Positions 48,560 to 58,054 of a stretch of 64,000 nucleotides of DNA are shown here, one piece after another. Origin of the DNA: an uncultured Prevotella sp. (GTDB taxonomy: Bacteria > Bacteroidota > Bacteroidia > Bacteroidales > Bacteroidaceae). Positions within the stretch are counted from its first letter, which is position 1. Every line of letters starts with the position of its first letter. The position numbers were made by a program, and so were the translations under genes. The stretch lies in contig CAMIVY010000007.1 in assembly GCA_946402275.1 (NCBI GenBank), positions 1-64,000 of the forward strand, in the 5' to 3' direction. A model generated the notes under the pieces. That model was not told the DNA's origin. It did not search any database and saw only the letters and a list, made by a program, of their open reading frames with translations.

Positions 48560-49180
48560 ATGAAAAGTGAAAGACAAATGATTTTGATGGCGCGTGTACT
48601 CAGTATGGTGTTCACGCCCTTCTACCTGCCCATTATAGGGTTGGTAGTTCTCTTCTTTTTCAGTTATCTGAGCATGTTCCCATGGTCCTATAAGTTCCAT
48701 GTGCTGTTGATGACCTACCTCTTTACCATCCTGATGCCTACTGTGTTGATTCACCTGTATCGTCGCTATCAGGGTTGGAACCTCATTGAGTTAGGACGGC
48801 GCGAGCGACGTATGGTGCCATACGTCATCTCCATCCTCTGTTATTTCACCTGCATCTATGTCATGGAGCGTTTGCATATGCCTCATTTCATGGGTTCTAT
48901 CATCATTGCAGCCTTATTGGTGCAGATAGTATGCGCCATTACCAATATATGGTGGAAAATCTCTACTCATACCGCGGCCATCGGTGGGGTAGGAGGTGCC
49001 TTGTTTGCTTTTGCGGAGTATCTAGGATTCAATCCAGTATGGTGGCTTTGCTTGGTATTTCTTGTAGCAGGACTGCTGGGTACCAGTCGTATGATTCTGC
49101 GACAGCATAACCTGGCACAGGTAGTGACTGGCTTCTGGGTCGGCTTCGTTTGTGCTGCCGTTGCGATATTGTTTATTTAG
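48560..49180 (+). CDS. membrane protein, PAP2-phosphatase-like
   Basis: Multiple TM segments; HTAAIGGVGGALFAFAEY and GTSRMILRQHNLAQVVTGFWVGF. Confidence 0.75.
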   Translation: MKSERQMILMARVLSMVFTPFYLPIIGLVVLFFFSYLSMFPWSYKFHVLLMTYLFTILMPTVLIHLYRRYQGWNLIELGRRERRMVPYVISILCYFTCIYVMERLHMPHFMGSIIIAALLVQIVCAITNIWWKISTHTAAIGGVGGALFAFAEYLGFNPVWWLCLVFLVAGLLGTSRMILRQHNLAQVVTGFWVGFVCAAVAILFI

Positions 49181-49265
49181 AGGTAAGTTGTGAGAGGTAA
49201 GTTGTGAGAAGTGAGATGTAAGATGCTAGAGCCCAATTATGAATTATAAATTATGAATTAAAAAT

Positions 49266-49772
49266 ATGACCCCAATTGTTAGTATTATCATGGGCAGCAC
49301 CAGCGACCTGCCCGTTATGGAGAAAGCATGTAAACTGCTGGATGAACTGCAGATTCCCTTTGAGGTGAATGCGTTGTCAGCCCACCGCACACCGGAGGCT
49401 GTAGAGACTTTTGCAAAAGGTGCCAAGGAACGTGGACTGAAAGTAATTATTGCCGCTGCCGGTATGGCGGCAGCACTGCCTGGCGTGATAGCTGCATCCA
49501 CGACGTTACCAGTCATTGGCGTGCCTATCAAGGGTATGTTGGACGGTCTGGATGCTATGCTCAGCATCATACAGATGCCCCCAGGCATTCCCGTAGCTAC
49601 TGTAGGTGTTAATGGCGCTCAGAATGCAGCCATCTTGGCTGTTCAGATGCTGGCATTGAGTGATGAGGCTATAGCCCAGCGTTTGGCAGACTATAAGAGT
49701 GGGCTGAAGGCTAAGATAGAGAAGGCCAATAAAGACTTGGCTGAAGTGAAATACGAATTTAAGACCAATTAG
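49266..49772 (+). CDS. purE: 5-(carboxyamino)imidazole ribonucleotide mutase
   Basis: VSIIMGSTSDLPVMEKACKLLDELQIPFEVNALSAHRTPE, AAAGMAAALPGVIAA. Confidence 0.96.
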   Translation: MTPIVSIIMGSTSDLPVMEKACKLLDELQIPFEVNALSAHRTPEAVETFAKGAKERGLKVIIAAAGMAAALPGVIAASTTLPVIGVPIKGMLDGLDAMLSIIQMPPGIPVATVGVNGAQNAAILAVQMLALSDEAIAQRLADYKSGLKAKIEKANKDLAEVKYEFKTN

Positions 49773-49806
49773 TCCTATGAGCCCTATAAGTCCTATAAGC
49801 CCTATA
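49771..49806. repeat. 9-bp tandem repeat x4 spanning the purE stop and the ispG start
   Basis: AGTCCTATG AGCCCTATA AGTCCTATA AGCCCTATA. Confidence 0.95.
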
Positions 49807-51186
49807 CAAAGAAGGCTCACTACCGTCGCCCATGTTGGCAACATTGCTATTGGTGGCAACAACCCCATCCGCATCCAGTCAATGGCCACGGTAGATACCA
49901 ACGATACAGAGGGTGGCGTAGCTCAGGCTAAGCGTATCATTGATGCTGGCGGAGAACTGGTTCGCTTTACTACCCAGGGAACGCGTGAGGCAGAGAATAT
50001 GAAGAACATCTCAGCACGGCTGAAGGCTGACGGTTATATGACGCCCTTGGTGGCTGACGTCCACTTCACGGCACATACTGCCGATGTAGCTGCGCAGTAT
50101 TGCGAGAAGGTGCGCATTAACCCCGGCAACTATGTTGACCCAGGGCGCACGTTCAAGCATCTGGAATATACGGATGAGGAATATGCTGCGGAACTGAAGA
50201 AGATTGAGGCAAAGCTCGTTCCTTTCCTGAACATCTGCAAAGAGCACCATACCGCCGTGCGCATCGGTGTGAACCACGGCTCACTCTCCGACCGCATCAT
50301 GTCGCGTTACGGTGATACCCCCGAGGGCATTGTAGAGAGCTGTATGGAGTTTCTGCGCATCTTCAGACGTGAACATTTTGATGATGTTGTCATCAGCATC
50401 AAGGCGTCTAACACTGTGGTGATGGTCACCACCGTGAGGTTGCTTGTCAAGACGATGGACCAAGAAGATATGCACTATCCCTTGCACTTGGGTGTTACGG
50501 AAGCCGGTGAGGGCGAGGATGGTCGCATCAAGTCGGCTGTAGGCATTGGTGCTCTGCTCACCGAAGGCATTGGCGACACCATACGCGTGTCTCTGTCGGA
50601 AGAGCCTGAGTACGAGATTCCTGTTGCCCGTAAACTGGTGGATATGATTCCTGAGTGTGCTCAACTGCGTGCTGAGGCTGAGGCAAGCATCCACGATGAT
50701 ACCATTACGCTGACCCTTGATGCTCCCGATTGGGAAACACTGCAACTCAAGGCTTCTATGGCCGTAGGTGCCTTGCTCATCGACCGCAAGGCTACGAAGC
50801 TTGTGATAAATAGTGGTTCGCGATTCAGTCGCGAACAGTTGCTGACCCTTGCGGACGCCATTCTGCAGGCTGCTCGCATCAAGTTTACCAAGACGGAATA
50901 TATCTCCTGCCCAGGCTGTGGTCGTACGCTGTATAACTTGCAGGAAACCATTGCCCGCATCAAGGCAGCCACCAGCCATTTGGTTGGTCTGAAAATAGGT
51001 ATCATGGGCTGCATCGTCAATGGCCCTGGTGAGATGGCAGATGCCGACTACGGCTATGTCGGAGCAGGCCGCGGCAAGATATCGCTCTACAAGCAAAAGG
51101 TCTGCGTCGAGAAAAACATCCCCGAAACAGAGGCGGTAGCCAAGCTCTTAGAGCTCATCGAAAAAGACAGGAAGGCAAAGGCTTAG
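49777..51186 (+). CDS. ispG: (E)-4-hydroxy-3-methylbut-2-enyl-diphosphate synthase
   Basis: HVGNIAIGGNNPIRIQSMATVDTNDTEGGVAQAKRI, CPGCGRTLY and GIMGCIVNGPGEMADADYGYVGAG (4Fe-4S ligands). Confidence 0.95.
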   Translation: MSPISPISPIQRRLTTVAHVGNIAIGGNNPIRIQSMATVDTNDTEGGVAQAKRIIDAGGELVRFTTQGTREAENMKNISARLKADGYMTPLVADVHFTAHTADVAAQYCEKVRINPGNYVDPGRTFKHLEYTDEEYAAELKKIEAKLVPFLNICKEHHTAVRIGVNHGSLSDRIMSRYGDTPEGIVESCMEFLRIFRREHFDDVVISIKASNTVVMVTTVRLLVKTMDQEDMHYPLHLGVTEAGEGEDGRIKSAVGIGALLTEGIGDTIRVSLSEEPEYEIPVARKLVDMIPECAQLRAEAEASIHDDTITLTLDAPDWETLQLKASMAVGALLIDRKATKLVINSGSRFSREQLLTLADAILQAARIKFTKTEYISCPGCGRTLYNLQETIARIKAATSHLVGLKIGIMGCIVNGPGEMADADYGYVGAGRGKISLYKQKVCVEKNIPETEAVAKLLELIEKDRKAKA

Positions 51187-52319
51187 AACTTCTTCCGATA
51201 GCAACGGTGGCGGCGACAGGGAATAGCTTCCAAGTATTGCCATTGAGATAGTACACCTTCGTTGCTCTCCATCTGTGGACCTGTGATGGCCCATTCAAAA
51301 TGATAGCGCTGGAACCAGCGGATGAGATCATCGAAGATGAGGGCATTGGCTCCCTTGGCGCGGTATTCTGGCAATACACCGATGAGCAGCAAATCGACAA
51401 GTGGAGTACGATGCCATTTGAGCACCTTTAGCATGTGCCACCAGCCAAAGGGCAGGAAACGCCCGTCATTAGTTTTCTGCATGGCTTGTGAGAATGAGGG
51501 GAAAGTGATACCAAAGCCGATGAGCTTCTCACCATCCATGATGCCCGTTATCAAATTCAGGTCAGCTATCTTGATGTAGTCGTTCACTAATTTGTTAATC
51601 TGGCGGTCGCTAAGTTGGCTGAAGCCATAGAGATCCTTATAGGTGGTGTTGAGCAGGTTGAACAACTGGCGGCCATAGCCCTGGTCAATGAGTTCCTTAC
51701 GGGTGAACTTATGGACACGCAGACCATAGCGTTTGCGAACCATCTCTGTAATCTTCGAGAATTTCTCAGGAACCGTTTCGGGCACTTTGACCTTCATCTC
51801 CACGTAGTCATTGTCTTTCTTGAAACACTGCATCTGTTCCATGTGCTGCGGATAGTAGGCATAGTTGTAGTTGATGTACATGGTAGATAACTGGTCGAAG
51901 CCTTCAACCAGCATTCCTTCGCGGTCGGTATCGATAAAGCCCAGAGGACCTGCAATTTCTGTCATGCCCTTGCTGCGTCCCCAGTCCTCCACAGCCTGAA
52001 GCAGTGCTGTGCTTACGCTGATATCATCGATGAAGTCAAACCAACCGAATCGTACTTGATGGCAGTTCCATCGTTCGTTGGCACGACGGTTGATAATGGC
52101 AGCCACGCGACCTACCATCTTGCCATCTCGGAAGGCCATAAAGTATTTTGCCTCGCAGCATTCGAACGATGGGTTCTTGTCGCTGCGAAGCGTATTCATC
52201 TCCTCACTGAAGAGGTAAGGAACGACATAGTCGTTGCCACGATATAGGTCGTAGTAAAATTGAACGAACTGTTTCAGTTCCTTCCGATTGGTCACTTGTC
52301 TGATTTCAATCGTGCGCAT
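51183..52319 (-). CDS. GNAT-like N-acetyltransferase family protein
   Basis: VNDYIKIADLNLITGIMDGEKLIGFGITFPSFSQAMQ, IGVLPEYRAKGANALIFDDLI. Confidence 0.8.
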   Translation of the reverse strand: MRTIEIRQVTNRKELKQFVQFYYDLYRGNDYVVPYLFSEEMNTLRSDKNPSFECCEAKYFMAFRDGKMVGRVAAIINRRANERWNCHQVRFGWFDFIDDISVSTALLQAVEDWGRSKGMTEIAGPLGFIDTDREGMLVEGFDQLSTMYINYNYAYYPQHMEQMQCFKKDNDYVEMKVKVPETVPEKFSKITEMVRKRYGLRVHKFTRKELIDQGYGRQLFNLLNTTYKDLYGFSQLSDRQINKLVNDYIKIADLNLITGIMDGEKLIGFGITFPSFSQAMQKTNDGRFLPFGWWHMLKVLKWHRTPLVDLLLIGVLPEYRAKGANALIFDDLIRWFQRYHFEWAITGPQMESNEGVLSQWQYLEAIPCRRHRCYRKKF

Positions 52320-52455
52320 TCTTTTTCTTTTCTGAGTGCAAAGATACTAAATAGGATGTAAATAGCCAAAAATTAACGATAATTATTAAACCATATTGCC
52401 ATTTGAGCGTCTTAAATATAAACTATTAAAATAATATATATAAAACAAAACAACA

Positions 52456-52926
52456 ATGAAAAGACTGTTTTTGATGGCTGTTGCCATGATGGTAACCATC
52501 GCTATGAGTGCTCAGGCGAGCAAAACAAGTAACAAAAAATGTGATATGAACGAGAAGAAATGTGAAAAGGAGTGCTGCCAAAAGACACGCAGCGCTAGCT
52601 TCCTCTATGAGAAGGATTTGAAATGGGAAGATGCAGAACCTGGTGTTCAGCGCCAGATTATGGGTTATGACGGTCAGTTGATGGTAGTAAAGGTGAAGTT
52701 TGAGAAGGGTGCTGTAGGCAAAGCTCATAAGCACTACCATACGCAGGCAACCTACGTGGCCAGTGGTAAGTTCGAACTGACTATCGACGGTGAGAAAAAG
52801 ATTCTGGAGGCTGGCGACGGCTATTATGTGGCTCCTGACGTGTTGCACGGTTGTGTTTGTCTAGAAGCTGGTGTGCTGATTGATACCTTCAGTCCGATGC
52901 GTGCTGATTTCTTAGGTAAGAAATAA
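52456..52926 (+). CDS. secreted cupin protein, KdgF-like, with Cys-rich N terminus
   Basis: KVKFEKGAVGKAHKHYHTQATYVASGKFELTIDGEKKILEAGDGYYVAPDVLHG; adjacent to pectate lyase. Confidence 0.85.
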   Translation: MKRLFLMAVAMMVTIAMSAQASKTSNKKCDMNEKKCEKECCQKTRSASFLYEKDLKWEDAEPGVQRQIMGYDGQLMVVKVKFEKGAVGKAHKHYHTQATYVASGKFELTIDGEKKILEAGDGYYVAPDVLHGCVCLEAGVLIDTFSPMRADFLGKK

Positions 52927-52929
52927 CGT

Positions 52930-54522
52930 ATGAAAAGGTTGTCCCTCTTATTCGTAATCCTCATGGCATCTCTCTCTATGAGAGCTGGCGACAAGGAAGC
53001 GAGACAGACCATGCGGCGTGCCACTCAATACATGATGGATGTGGTATCTTATAAGGGTGGCTTTGTATGGAGTTATCTGCCAGACTTTTCCCGTCAGTGG
53101 GGAGAGTTGGAGGCATGGCGCACGATGGTATGGCTCCAGTCGCCCAGTACGCCGGATGTCGGTCAGGTATTGCTGGATGCCTATCATGCCACTGGTGATG
53201 AATATTACTACGAGAGTGCGTGCAAGGTAGCTCATTGCATTATCCACGGGCAGCATCCTTCAGGTGGATGGAACTATATGTTCGATTACGAGTCAGAGGA
53301 GACAACGAAGAAATGGTATGCCACCATCGGCCGTCAGGCTTGGCGACTGGAGGAGTTCCAGCATTATTACGGTAATGCGACCTTTGACGATGAGGCCACG
53401 ATGCATTGTGCCGAGTTTTTACTCCGCATCTATCTGGAGAAAAAGGCTCCTGAATTCTATGCACCGTTGCAAAAGGCTATTGGATTCTTTTTGGAGAGTC
53501 AGTATGGCAATGGCGGCTGGCCACAGCGTTATCCGCTGATGTACGACCATCCGTTTCGTGGGAAGGCAGACTACTCGTCGTTTATTACTATCAACGATGA
53601 TGTGATGCCCAGTAACATCGAGTTCCTGACCCAGTGCTATACATCGTTGGGCATGAAGGAACTGAAAGACCCCATACTAAGGGCGATGCACTGTATGCGT
53701 GACCTGCAACAGCCCTTGCCCTTGGCAGGATGGGGCGACCAATACTTTGTGAAGGACCAGAAGCCAGCGCATGCCCGTTCTTACGAGCCTAGATCGGTGA
53801 ACACGGGTACTACGGTGGCTATGATACACCAGATGATTCACTTCTATAAACAGACAGGCGACAAGAGTTTCCTGAAAGGGATACCCCATGCCATCCAGTT
53901 CCTAGAGAGCCAGCGGTTGCCTGCGGACTGGGTGGCTCAGTCAGGACGCCGTCCGTTAGGAGAAGGCGACATCTTCATGCCACGTTTCATAGACCCTGAC
54001 ACCCATAAGCCGATGTATGTTCATCGTAAGGGCTCTAATGTAGTGAATGGCCAGTATTATACAGATAGTATTCCTGCTGCCACGATAGCTCACTATAGTT
54101 CCTTTATGATCACCAATCCAACAATGCTTCATAAAGCACTGGAGGAGGCGGAGGCGTTGGATCAGAAACAACTGAAGCAGCAGTCGCCATTACGCAGGGC
54201 TACCACCAGTGGTCCGCAGGACTATTATTATCGCCAGCCTGTAGGTATGGGTCGTAGGATGCCTATGCCCAATGTTGACACGATTATTTCCTCGTTGGAT
54301 AGCGAAGGCCGTTGGATAACGGTGTTTCACCAGATATCGAATCCCTATAAGCCGATACCCGCTGATATGGAAACAGACAGTGACGATCGCCAGCACGCCC
54401 AAACTATGGTTGGCGACGAGTATGATACCTCACCATATTCTAATTTCGACGTGAAGGGCATTTCCACGCGTACATATATCTGGAATATGGTGGCATTGAT
54501 AAACAGCATCCGCCATCAATAA
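52930..54522 (+). CDS. pectate lyase (PL10-like)
   Basis: GGFVWSYLPDFSRQWGELEA, FLESQYGNGGWPQRYPLM, ITINDDVMPSNIEFLTQ, WGDQYFVKDQKPAHARSYEPRS. Confidence 0.88.
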   Translation: MKRLSLLFVILMASLSMRAGDKEARQTMRRATQYMMDVVSYKGGFVWSYLPDFSRQWGELEAWRTMVWLQSPSTPDVGQVLLDAYHATGDEYYYESACKVAHCIIHGQHPSGGWNYMFDYESEETTKKWYATIGRQAWRLEEFQHYYGNATFDDEATMHCAEFLLRIYLEKKAPEFYAPLQKAIGFFLESQYGNGGWPQRYPLMYDHPFRGKADYSSFITINDDVMPSNIEFLTQCYTSLGMKELKDPILRAMHCMRDLQQPLPLAGWGDQYFVKDQKPAHARSYEPRSVNTGTTVAMIHQMIHFYKQTGDKSFLKGIPHAIQFLESQRLPADWVAQSGRRPLGEGDIFMPRFIDPDTHKPMYVHRKGSNVVNGQYYTDSIPAATIAHYSSFMITNPTMLHKALEEAEALDQKQLKQQSPLRRATTSGPQDYYYRQPVGMGRRMPMPNVDTIISSLDSEGRWITVFHQISNPYKPIPADMETDSDDRQHAQTMVGDEYDTSPYSNFDVKGISTRTYIWNMVALINSIRHQ

Positions 54523-55452
54523 GTGATACACTATTTAGGTGAAATAATCTCTATAGGCGTGGCTTTTTCATGGACAGCCACGGCCTTGCTTTCTGAGTTT
54601 GGCAGCAAGCGCATGGGCAATCTGGTACTGAACGTCCTGCGCATGATGTTAGCACTGCTGTTTGCCCTATTTATGTTCTGGGTAGTAACCGGTTCGCCGC
54701 TACCCCTCAGTAGCTCGATGGAAGCCTATGGCTGGATGCTCCTCTCGGGACTAGTAGGTTACGTGATTGGCGACTATTGCCTGTTCCAATGTTACATCAT
54801 CATTGGCTCGCGTTTTGGTCAGCTCTTCATGACGTTGGCTCCCTTGGCTGCTGCCTTTACCGCATGGCTTTCCCTGGGAGAGCAGATGACAGCGATGAGC
54901 ATACTCGCTATGTTGATTACATTGTCAGGTATAGCCATCTCGGTATTGGGACGCGGTGAGCATCACCGAGTGTCGCTGAAACTCCCTCTTAACGGGGTAC
55001 TTTTTGCCATTGGGGCCGCAATCTGTCAGGGTGTAGGTTTGGTGCTGAGCAAGATAGGCATGAACTATTATGAGGCAAGTATGGATGGACAACAGGTTGC
55101 TTGGCTGTTGCCATTCTCTGCCAATTTCTTCCGTTGTGTAGCTGGACTGATAGGTTTCACCTTATTATTATATTTCAGAGAAGGACTGCGTCCCTTACGT
55201 GAAGCCTTACGCGACAAGGTCGATATGACTGCGGCAGCCACGACAACAATTTTCGGTCCTTTCGTAGGGGTAGGCTTCTCCTTGATGGCTGTTCAATATA
55301 CGGGAGCAGGCATTGCCAGTACGCTGATGGCGCTCACGCCTATTATAATCATTCTACCTTCCTATTGGCTCTTCCGCCAACCCATTACCCTCAAGGGCGT
55401 CATAGGTGCTCTCATCAGTGTCGTCGGAGTATCTCTCTTCTTCCTCTCCTGA
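54523..55452 (+). CDS. EamA/DMT family transporter
   Basis: Ten TM-type segments; GLVGYVIGDYCLFQCYIIIGSRFGQLFMTLAPLAAAFTAWLSLGEQ; starts with GTG. Confidence 0.9.
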   Translation: MIHYLGEIISIGVAFSWTATALLSEFGSKRMGNLVLNVLRMMLALLFALFMFWVVTGSPLPLSSSMEAYGWMLLSGLVGYVIGDYCLFQCYIIIGSRFGQLFMTLAPLAAAFTAWLSLGEQMTAMSILAMLITLSGIAISVLGRGEHHRVSLKLPLNGVLFAIGAAICQGVGLVLSKIGMNYYEASMDGQQVAWLLPFSANFFRCVAGLIGFTLLLYFREGLRPLREALRDKVDMTAAATTTIFGPFVGVGFSLMAVQYTGAGIASTLMALTPIIIILPSYWLFRQPITLKGVIGALISVVGVSLFFLS

Positions 55453-57396
55453 GAATTGCTCTTTTTCCTCTCCTGACAATCCTTTGATATAACGCCACAG
55501 CTGTCGATAGAAGGCATGGCGGGTCATGGTTTGCTTATCGCCAATAATGATGAGTTTCATGCGGGCGCGAGTGATGGCCACATTCATGCGACGTAAGTCG
55601 CGGAGGAAACCTATCTGACCTTCGTCGTTGCTGCGGACCATCGAGATGACGATAACGTCACGCTCCTGACCTTGAAAGCCATCAACGGTATTGATGCTGA
55701 TGAGGCGACGGAAGGGCTTGAAATATTCTTTTTTCATCAGCAACCGCCGTAAGTATTGAACCTGTGCACGATAGGGTGATATGATACCTACGTCGATACG
55801 CTCATCCAGAAGGCGCTGTTTTCCGATGCGCTCAAAATAATGCTGAAGGGTATCGAGTGTCAACTCTGCCTCAGACTTGTTGATACGCCCAAAAGATTCT
55901 CCGACGAATTGTTCGTGGTAATCGGGCTTTTCTAGATTATCTAGATTGTCTAGACGGTCTAGATTATCTAGATGGTCTAGATGATTAGGACTAATCCACT
56001 CTATTGGGATATCCAGGTCGAGGATGCTTCGATATTTCACCTCGGGCGCACTCTCCACCTGTCCGCCATAGAAATAATTGCTGGAGAAACGCATGATGTC
56101 ATCGTTCATGCGATACTGTATCTTCAGCAGGGTGACAGCCTCAGGATGCATCTCAACGATACGCTCCATGAGTGTCTTGCTCAATCCTGCTTTAAGGGCG
56201 GCAATGCTCTTGACGGTAGGAGGAAGCTGGCAATGGTCACCAGCAAGGATGACACGACTGACACGGCGCATGGGAATCCAGCAGGAGGCTTCCAGCGCTT
56301 GGGCGGCTTCGTCAATAAACAACGTGCCAAATTTCTGACCATCCAGCAAACGGTTGGCTGAACCAACAAGGGTAGAAGCAATAACACGCGCTTCGCCAAA
56401 GAGGTCACTGTTGATGCGAATCTCTAATTCTGTGGCGCGACTCTTTAAGCTCTCCAACTTCTGGTGGAACTTTTCATCTCCCCTTTTACGACGATTTCTC
56501 AGGTCACGGATAGCTTTTCTTATAGCCCATAGCTGCGGGTAGTCGGGGTGTGCTTCAAAACGACGCTCGTAGGTAAACGACAGCATTTTGTCGTTGACTC
56601 TAGTAGGATTGCCAAGGCGTAACACGTTGATACCTCTGTCAACGAGTTTTTCAGAAATCCAGTCAACAGCCATATTGCTTTGTGCACATACTAGCACTTG
56701 ATTCTCTCGCATCAGAGTTTCGCGGATAGCCTCCACCAGGGTTGTTGTTTTTCCCGTTCCAGGAGGACCGTGTACGATAGCAACATCCTTGGCGCGTAGC
56801 ACTTTATTCACGGCTTCCTCCTGAGTGGGATTCAGATAGGGGAAATGCATGGAAGGAAAGACAAACGTCTCTGGTTTCTGTCGCGAATAGAAGAGGTCGC
56901 GGAGGTAACCCAGTCTGCCTTTTCCCTTAATGGCTCGGTCAAGAGCCTCCATCATCAGTCGGTAAGAGGTCTCGTCGAAGGAGAGTTGCACACCCAGGTT
57001 TTCGGCATTCTGTAAATCGAGGATGTTCGCATTGTCCGGCATGGTAACAACTAAGCGGTCGCCATCCGCATAGCTTACCGTTGCTGTAAAGCGGAAATAG
57101 GAAATTTTGGAATGGTCGGTGTCAACGGAGAAGAACTGGACTGGTCTGCCAAACTCAAAGCAGTGCTCAATGTCTGTATCCGTGTTGCGTACCACTTCAA
57201 TGGCCAATTGGTTCAGCGAGTTGTAATAGCTCTTGCTTACCTTCACGGGCCACCAGGCATCACCACGCTTTACTTTCCGCTCAATGCCCACCTGTTCGGT
57301 TTGCTGACGGAAAGCCTCCTTTTCAGAATTATACTCCAACTGCAACAACAGACGTTGCTGCTGGAGTACCTGTATAGCTGGTTCCTGTGATGCCAT
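55354..57396 (-). CDS. SF1 DNA/RNA helicase (IGHMBP2/UPF1-like AAA_11/AAA_12)
   Basis: VHGPPGTGKTTTLVEAIRETL, FIDEAAQALEASCWIPM, GDHCQLPPTVKS, SINTVDGFQGQERDVIVISMVRSN. Confidence 0.95.
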   Translation of the reverse strand: MASQEPAIQVLQQQRLLLQLEYNSEKEAFRQQTEQVGIERKVKRGDAWWPVKVSKSYYNSLNQLAIEVVRNTDTDIEHCFEFGRPVQFFSVDTDHSKISYFRFTATVSYADGDRLVVTMPDNANILDLQNAENLGVQLSFDETSYRLMMEALDRAIKGKGRLGYLRDLFYSRQKPETFVFPSMHFPYLNPTQEEAVNKVLRAKDVAIVHGPPGTGKTTTLVEAIRETLMRENQVLVCAQSNMAVDWISEKLVDRGINVLRLGNPTRVNDKMLSFTYERRFEAHPDYPQLWAIRKAIRDLRNRRKRGDEKFHQKLESLKSRATELEIRINSDLFGEARVIASTLVGSANRLLDGQKFGTLFIDEAAQALEASCWIPMRRVSRVILAGDHCQLPPTVKSIAALKAGLSKTLMERIVEMHPEAVTLLKIQYRMNDDIMRFSSNYFYGGQVESAPEVKYRSILDLDIPIEWISPNHLDHLDNLDRLDNLDNLEKPDYHEQFVGESFGRINKSEAELTLDTLQHYFERIGKQRLLDERIDVGIISPYRAQVQYLRRLLMKKEYFKPFRRLISINTVDGFQGQERDVIVISMVRSNDEGQIGFLRDLRRMNVAITRARMKLIIIGDKQTMTRHAFYRQLWRYIKGLSGEEKEQFSGEEEERYSDDTDESTYDALEGNGLAEEPIGR
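55931..55984. repeat. 9-bp tandem repeat x6 (TCTAGANNN) inside the helicase gene
   Basis: TCTAGATTA TCTAGATTG TCTAGACGG TCTAGATTA TCTAGATGG TCTAGATGA; encodes HLDHLDNLDRLDNLDNLE on the minus strand. Confidence 0.97.
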
Positions 57397-57404
57397 CCAG
57401 ACTT

Positions 57405-58043
57405 TTACTTGATGTATTTCAGGATGATTTCAAGGGCCTCGTCCTCTGTGTGGTCGTCCATGTTGATGACTAGGTCGTAGTTCCTAGTGTCATATCTTGA
57501 TGAACCCGTGTACTTCTTGACATAGTTCTCGCGTGCTTCGTCAACCTGCTCGATAATCTCACGGGCCTGTTCATAAGTGATTTCACGCTTGCGCACCAGT
57601 CGTTCTATGCGGTGCTGCATGGAAGCCTGAATTAGGATGCTCAGATGGTTGGGGTGGTTGCGGAAGATATGGAAGCCGCTACGTCCTGCAATGATGCACG
57701 AACCGTCCTCTGCGATACCTTTCAGGATTTCCGTTTCCGTCTGGAAGATCTCGTCCGTAATCAGAAAGTCGGGCATGTTGATGGGGGTACCTATATAGGA
57801 AGGTCCTACGTAGTTGGGCATCATCATCATGCTACGCTTGCAGTCTGCCCACCAGTTATGTTTCTGTCCTTTCAGAAACTCAATCTGTTCAACCGTCAGG
57901 TGGTATTGCTCCTTCAGCTGTTGAATCAGTGCCTTATCATAGAAAGGTACATTCAGTTTTTTGCTCAGTTTCTCACCAATGGTTCTGCCACCGGAACCCA
58001 ACTCACGATTAATGGTAATGACAAATTTCTCGTACTTGTTCAT
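57405..58043 (-). CDS. cytidylate kinase-like family protein
   Basis: FVITINRELGSGGRTIGEKLSKKLNVPFYDKALI; CIIAGRSGFHIF. Confidence 0.9.
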   Translation of the reverse strand: MNKYEKFVITINRELGSGGRTIGEKLSKKLNVPFYDKALIQQLKEQYHLTVEQIEFLKGQKHNWWADCKRSMMMMPNYVGPSYIGTPINMPDFLITDEIFQTETEILKGIAEDGSCIIAGRSGFHIFRNHPNHLSILIQASMQHRIERLVRKREITYEQAREIIEQVDEARENYVKKYTGSSRYDTRNYDLVINMDDHTEDEALEIILKYIK

Positions 58044-58054
58044 AATGATAAATT

